Shown here: positions 58,044-64,000 of the stretch, piece after piece
How the letters are laid out: each line of letters begins with the position of its first letter
Position numbering within the stretch: the stretch's first letter is position 1
DNA from: Buxus sempervirens
Taxonomy: Eukaryota; Streptophyta; Magnoliopsida; Buxales; Buxaceae
Direction of reading: 5' to 3'
Assembly: GCA_947561395.2 (NCBI GenBank)
Contig: OX387192.1
Span: forward strand, 310,001-374,000
Length of the DNA: 64,000 bases
Position numbers and translations under genes: made by a program
Notes under the pieces: generated by a model
What the model was told of the DNA's origin: nothing
The model's database searches: none
Seen by the model: only the letters and a program-made list of their open reading frames with translations

Positions 58044-60200
58044 TGTTGTGAATCGCGCAACGTGAATAGTAAGAAAAATAGAGAATAAGAAGAACACGCA
58101 AATTTAAGTGGTTTGACAATGTGCTTACGTCCACTGTGTATGGCAAAATTTCCACTATCAAAAAACGTCAATTAGGGTTACATCAATGTATATATACTAA
58201 CCCTAAACCTGATATTTCTGAAATCCCGAAAATACCCTTTACCTCTCCTCGTGGGCTCCGCTACGCTCTGCCCATAAGGTCCCTCAGGTCCCTCCCCCCT
58301 TGGACCCAGAATGTGAACCATTGTTTCCAACAATCTCCACCTTGGTAAATATTCACTCTTTAGAAGAAAAGAACAATAACAACTTCAAACTCCACCTGAA
58401 ACCAATGGGTTTGGGGGCACCCTGTCTCTAACACTTGGAGACATTAATCAAGTCCAAGCAATACTTGAACTTACCTGTGGGAATGGTCTTTGTCAACATA
58501 TCTGCTGCATTTTCTGAAGTGTGAACCTTTTCGAGCTTTACTTCACCTGCAGTAATCAACTCCCTTATCTTGTGGAACCTCACATCTATGCGTTTGGTTC
58601 TTGCATGATAAATCTAATTCTTTGCCAAATAAATGGCACTTTGACTATCATAGTGTAGTTCAATTCCCTGTTGTAGCACTCCAAGTTCCTAGACCAACCC
58701 CTTCAACCATAATGCTTCTTTTGCTGCCTCAGCCACTACCATGTACTCGGCTTCTGTTGTGGATAAAGCAATCATAGATTGCACCATGGATCTCCAACAT
58801 ATAGGTCCTCCTGCAAGTGTAAACACATATCCTGTAGTAGACCTCCTGTCATCCATATTCTCTGCATAATCTAAATCCACATACCCATGACTGATAGAGG
58901 AGCCTGTTGCTTCTCAAATACTATACCATAATTTGTTGTACCCTTCAAGTACCTCAAAATCCACTTGACAGCTTTCCAATGTTCTCTACCTAGATTTGCC
59001 ATGTACTTGCTAACAATGTTCACTGCATGTGCCAAATCAGGTCTATTGCAAACCATTGCATACATTAGACAACCCGCAACACTTGCATATGGCACCCTTG
59101 ACATGTCCTTGAGTTCCTCCTCTGTCTTTGGGCTTAGGTTAGCTGTCAACCTAAAATGATTCGCCAAAGGAGTGCTCACTAGTTTACAATCAATCATGCT
59201 GAATCTCTCTAACACTGTATTAATGCATCTCTGTTGAGACACCCATAACTTCCGGTCCTCCCATCCTTGCGAATTTCTATGCCAAGTTTCTTCTTGGCAG
59301 CACCCAAATCCTTCATGTCAAATGCCTTGTTCAATAAGGACTTTAGTTCCTGAACATCAATTTTCTTGGCAACAATTAACATATTATCAACGTATAGCAT
59401 CAATAAAATATACGAATCATCTTCAAGAGCTCTAAAGTAAACACAACAATCATACTCACACCTTATGTAGCCGTTCTGCACCATGTAAGAATTGAACTTC
59501 TTGTATCATTGTCGTGGAGATTGTTCCAGCCCATAAAGGGACTTCTTCAATCTGCAAACAAGATGCTCTTGTCCAAGTTCCATAAACCCTTCTGGCTACT
59601 CCATGTAAATGTCTTCCTCCAAGTCCCCATGAAGGAATGCAGTCTTTACATCAAGCTATTCTAATTTCATATCATGATTTGCTGCTAAAGCCAACACTGT
59701 TCTGATGGAAGTGTGTCTGACAACCGGGGAAAATACTTCATTGTAATCTATCCGCTTCTTCCGTGAGTATCCCTTTGCCACTAACTGAGCCTTTCTCCTT
59801 TCTCCTTCCTTTTCTGATATTGCCTCTTTCTTCCTGTAAACCCACTTACACCCAACTGCTTTCTTCCCTCTAGGAACCTCTACCAGTTCCCAAGTACCAT
59901 TCTTTCTCAATGATTCTATTTCCTCCACCATAGCCTCCATCCATTTACTTTTCTCATGACTGTTAAGTGTATCCTCATAGGTAGAAGGATTGCCGCTACT
60001 GGTAACAAGTGCAAATGAAACAAAATCATCAAAGGCGTACTTAACTAGTGATCTCATGGTGCGTTTGGATCTACCCGAAACTATGCTGTAAGGCTCCTGA
60101 TTTGTGCTAGAGCTCCCATCAAATTGAGAATCATTCTTCTTATTTTCTAAATCTTCTAGCTCTACCTGCACCATTTGTTTCTTGCTGCTCTCACCTTGTA
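58044..60200 (-). mobile_element. Ty1/copia element, 3' half with LTR
   Basis: On the minus strand the 3' LTR is 58044-58332 (TGTTGGAAAC...CACAACA), preceded by a polypurine tract (AAGGTGGAGAT). Upstream are RNase H (DRRSTTGYVFTLAGGPICWR, LSTTEAEYM) and reverse transcriptase (WKLVEVPRG-like KNGTWELVEVPRGKKAVGCK, GYSRKKRIDYNEVFSPVVRH, LMLYVDNMLI). Several interruptions; a fossil. The 5' part lies beyond the LTR inserted at 60201, off the window. Confidence 0.85.
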
Positions 60201-62521
60201 TGTAGAATCCTGAATTTTATGAAATAATAATAAAATTGTAAATCTAAATATCAGAAGAAATAAAATAAATAAATTTAAAATATCAAGAGATAAATATTTA
60301 ATCTAAGTATTTGGGAAATTGAAACTATAATCCATACTCATTTTATGAGAAGAAATAAGGAGGAGATTAAATTTGGAAATTTAGAAATAAATCTAATGGT
60401 CAAATATAATATAATAATGAAAAGGTCATTTTAGTCTTTTCCCAATGGCTAATTATTAAATTAATAAAATAAATAATTATTATAATTAAAATAATCAATT
60501 AGATTTAAGTAGGATTAAATTTAAATTTAAATAGCCTAATTTATACTTTAAAAGATGAGAAAAGGGCTTAATTGTAATTATACTTAATTAGGGGCCTTAA
60601 ATTTGAGGATAGGATGAGTTTTGGGGTGATTTAGTAATATTTTAAAATAAGGAATTAAATTAGCACGAAAATAAAGAAAAATAGAAGTTTCTTATAAATT
60701 AGATTTAAGAGAAAATAATTAGAAAGAGAGATAAGATAGGAAAGTTTTCCAAATAGAATCAGAAATTGTAGTCGGAAATTTTCCAAAAATCCAAGTAGGA
60801 CTTGTATTTGGATGAGTCTATAAAAAGAAGACATTATGGAAGATTTAGGGTTTTCATTAATTCAATTGTGTGGAGAAAAGAATAGAGAAAATTAGTGCAC
60901 ACAATTGGAGAAATAGAGAGAGAATATGAGGCTTTAGAGAAAAAGAGAAGTTGCAGAAAATTCCGACCAACAATCATCAAACGGCAATCTAGAGAGATTC
61001 AACAGTTGGATCGACTTCAAATTTGGAGGTTTTATTCATAACTGGTGGATATTCAATATGAATAGTGGAGATCATGTTTGGAGATCCCTAGAATTGTGCG
61101 AAAATTTCAGAAAATTGGCTTTACTTTGAGGTTCATTGGGAAAGAAGGATTTTGCGATCTTAAGGCAAGTAGTAACCCTTCTCTTGGCAAAACTTGCATG
61201 GTTTTTTGTTTAGATGATAGATATTATGTTCTTCGGATTTGTGATGATTTAGAAACTTGTTAATGTTGATTTGGAAAATTTTGGTTGAGGTTTAAAGCAT
61301 GGAAAAATTATATGTTCTTCTTTTCATTAGAATTTTGTTTTAATTTCAATTTTTAGATGGAAAACATGATTAGGTTGTAAGTATTTGTTGTTGATCGTGT
61401 TTGGATGTATTTGGAATAATCTAGCATGTTTTAAGGATGATATTACATGATTTAGAAGTGATTTTGGGAGTTGGTTTGGTGAGATTTTGATTTAAAACAA
61501 AGAATTCGTAAAAGTTCAAAAAACCCAGAATTTTCCAGAAAATAATGGGCGTCTGGAATAAGAGTTCCAGGCTAGGCGCTATGCTAAAACAACCGTTGCT
61601 CATTGACGCTCGAGCACCATTATAGGCGTTCCGCCTGTGTTTTTTTTTTAGACATCAGAACACAAAACTCAGAATTTTTATTTAAACCGGATGCTCGGTA
61701 TATCGCTCGAGCGCCACCTTGAGTGCTATGATCAGAAACTCAGGAAGCTTGGGATATGGCTTGAGCGCCATGTTGAGTGCCCAAATCCAGATTTGTGTAT
61801 TTTGACCTAATTTTTAATTCTAAATTGATTTTTGAGGGATTCCAACTCATGTATCAACAAGATTAGGGTATTTTGAGAGTGTTTGCACTGGCTAAATAAT
61901 TTTATCTGAGTTATTGAAGATTTTAGGTACGTTTTGGTGGAATAGGACTAGAATAGTGGATTTGGTGGATTCAAAGGGGTTTTTATTGTTTCTTTTTGTT
62001 TCCTAAAGCTTTCTAAGATAGTTTTAAACATGTTTTGATCTATGGAATTATTCAAATTCACATACAATAGATTTTGGGTATTTAAAAATGATATTTATGG
62101 TTTACTGAAACTTGTGGACTTATGAAATATGGTTGGCTTTTAAATGAAAGTAAGGATATTTGATTTCTCCATGAGGGAGTATTTCTACCATGAGGGCAGT
62201 GATTGTTTGTTATCTTCATAAGTGATTTTAAGACATGATGGTATTATTGCTACAAATTTTAACTATATAATTGTTTTTGGTTAACTTGTGTCTAGCAAGC
62301 TTAGCTCATTATGGATCCATAGTTTAGCTAGATAGTGAGGTCTGTCTATTTTTGTTTGGAATAAGTTTAGTTCAATTTATGCATTTCCTCCAAGAAGGAG
62401 AGGCTATTTCAAGAGGGAATGAGATGCAGCGATCCGTTTCCACCAAGATGGTGAGGTCTTTTGTTGAATATGTTGCAGTGTTGTTCTTTGACTGGATTGT
62501 ACTCGCCAACTTAATACCTGT

Positions 62522-62583
62522 TGTAAGCACCTCATTTTTGCACCCCTCTAAAAGCCAGAAAGTAAAACCCTAGAAGAGAGGAC
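62522..62583 (+). mobile_element. 5' tip of a Tat/Ogre-like LTR, plus strand
   Basis: TGTAAGCACCTCATTTTTGC and about 40 more bases match the reversed 5' ends of the LTRs at 45880 and 57020. An opposite-strand LTR of the same family follows at once at 62584. Confidence 0.6.
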
Positions 62584-64000
62584 TGTGCACACCTGTTTCC
62601 GGGTCGCACTGGGTAAAAATGGGAAATTGGAGTCGCTACCGCCTGATGGGGTGCAGGCGGACACCTGGGTGCCTAGATTTTCTATTAGGCTTGATCTGCG
62701 GCTAGAGATTCTAAGGTAGGGTCTCGATTATGGTTCGGGGAAGTCCGTAGACGCCCCAGTCCGCCTCGTTGGATGACGGGTCCCATAGGTTTTCCTGGTT
62801 TGAGTCAATTCTTTGGTCTCTCACTCACCCGATTCCTATTCCAGCATTCTACTTGGTTAAGTCTTGGCGGGACCGCCAAAGTGGTGTGGGTCCCTTTACT
62901 TGATTTTTATCTTTTTGAATTTAGAATGATCTGAGTCTGATTGGGCAGGCCCTTTGGAAGGCCTGCGGGTTCCTTGGTGGGCTTGGTTAAGCCCACATAT
63001 CCCCGGGCGGGCCTCAGTCTAAACCTGAGAGGCCCTTTTGGTTTTGGCTCAATGATTTTATTTGAATTTCAAGTTTGATTAAATTTGATTTATATGCAAA
63101 AGTGGGCCGGGATTGCTTTGTGGGCCCCTGAGTGGGCCACACAGTTGGTTGCCAAGTGATTTTGATTATCTTTATTAACTGTGCAAAAATGGGCCAGGCC
63201 TTAGGCTTGGGGCCCTTTTACCTGGGCTTGGGCTTGAAAGCCCAAGACTTCATGAGTTCGGGTTTGGAAACCCTAAGTTGATTTGGTTCAATGGGCTTTA
63301 GTGGGCCCGACCGGCCCTACCCGCAGTCTCGGCCAAACCAAGCCTAGATCTAAACATGCGTGTTGCCCCAGTTGGGCTTTGGTGGGCCCCAAAGGGTCTG
63401 GCCCACTCAATTCTTTTAATTATCTTATTTAAGCACAAATAAGTCGGTCGGGCTTGATGGGCCCTGTTGGAAGGCCCACAGAGAGTCAAGTTGGGCCGGT
63501 GGCCCAAGTCCCATCTTGGGTTTCCGGTTGACCCAGAAACCCTTCTGGTTCACTTGGATTGATCAACAAGCCAAAAAAATCAACACATCATCACAAAGAT
63601 AGCAAAAAAAGTAGTCTGGCAGTGTAGCCGGCCTAAGATGCCGGTTACACACTAGGCTCAGTGTATCCGGCATCTTTAGCCGGCTACACATGGGTTCCTG
63701 TTGATCCGGCCTGAGTTGCCGGATCAACCCCTAGAAGTCTTTTTCTCGGATTTTTGCATTGGGGTTGGGTTTTTAGGCTCCTTGAGGTGTTCCAGGGATT
63801 GTGTGGGCTCCTGTGTGAGCCCACAGTGGTTCAAGTGAGAGGAAGACCTCCTCTTGGTCACTTTTGGTGATTCTTACCACACGGAAGAAGAAAGGGAAGA
63901 GGCATTGTGTTTACCTCTTCTGTTTAGGACCATATGCCATGACTGAACAGGGACCAAGGAGTCCCTATTCTGGTTTCTAATTTCACCCAAAACAGCAAGC
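62584..64000 (-). mobile_element. Tat/Ogre-like LTR, 3' part, runs off the window
   Basis: From TGTGCACACCTG (its 3' end on the minus strand; left flank AGGAC) it aligns with 42414 onward and 51462 onward: GGGGTGCAGGCGGACACCTG, GGGCTTGAAAGCCCA, GGCCCAAGTCCCAT. It carries GCAGGCC/GGCCTGC and TGGGCC/GGCCCA hairpins and a three-hairpin cluster at 63622-63728. Not coding. Confidence 0.7.

Larger units (their letters stand above)
60196..64000 (+). mobile_element. Solo-type LTR inserted in the copia element
   Basis: The body starts at 60201 with TGTAGAATCCTGAATTTTAT; the left flank is TTGTA. It resembles the outer LTR at 46584: 61600-62500 aligns with 50400-51400. A TATA (TCTATAAAAAG) lies at about 60818. 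It is interrupted at 62522 by another LTR, and its right end is outside the window. Confidence 0.65.

Noticed and set aside
51457-62522. Same flank CCTGT left of the LTRs at 51462 and 62522, possibly one shared ancestral insertion
   Set aside because: When the two host LTRs are aligned, the insertion points differ by over 100 bp and the inserted ends have opposite orientation.

Overview
The window is nuclear DNA from a flowering plant with a repeat-rich genome. The signs are a spliced plant ATG4 gene, plant L1 and RTE LINEs, Ty1/copia and Ty3/gypsy LTR elements primed by initiator-Met tRNA, and solo LTRs of the Tat/Ogre kind. The species cannot be named; a dicot or magnoliid fits better than a grass. 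Nothing bacterial is present.

The only host gene I can support is the 3' two-thirds of ATG4, the autophagy cysteine protease, on the plus strand. Six exons (11133-11183, 11331-11716, 22648-22786, 31790-31845, 31946-32016, 32117-32346) join in frame and end in DDWQLL and a stop. The exon carrying the catalytic cysteine is not seen and probably lies left of base 1. Two introns are swollen to 10.9 kb and 9.0 kb, and the intron upstream of the first visible exon is at least 11 kb. These introns hold L1 fragments, two RTE fragments (one in the upstream intron), a hAT transposon with a recognisable but interrupted transposase gene (1723 to about 6245), short hAT derivatives with 8-bp target duplications, a 2.2-kb solo LTR (7563-9785), and a gag-protease-only LTR element (17711-20338).

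Downstream of ATG4 there is no further host gene. A second gag-only LTR element, this time copia-like, occupies 33776-35745. AT-rich DNA with a hAT miniature element and a GATTA repeat cluster runs to about 42.2 kb.

From 42.4 kb to the end the sequence is almost only solo LTRs. One stands alone (42414-45880). A stack of four is nested at 46584-57650: an outer LTR holds two others, one of which holds a fourth, and each is bounded by a 5-bp duplication. A second stack starts in a copia element (58044 onward) and runs off the right edge. The most unusual signal is in these LTRs. Several carry clusters of short, near-perfect stem-loops, typically one upstream of the TATA box and one about 0.8-1.4 kb from the LTR 3' end. 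The stem sequence is private to each LTR, while the pairing is kept.
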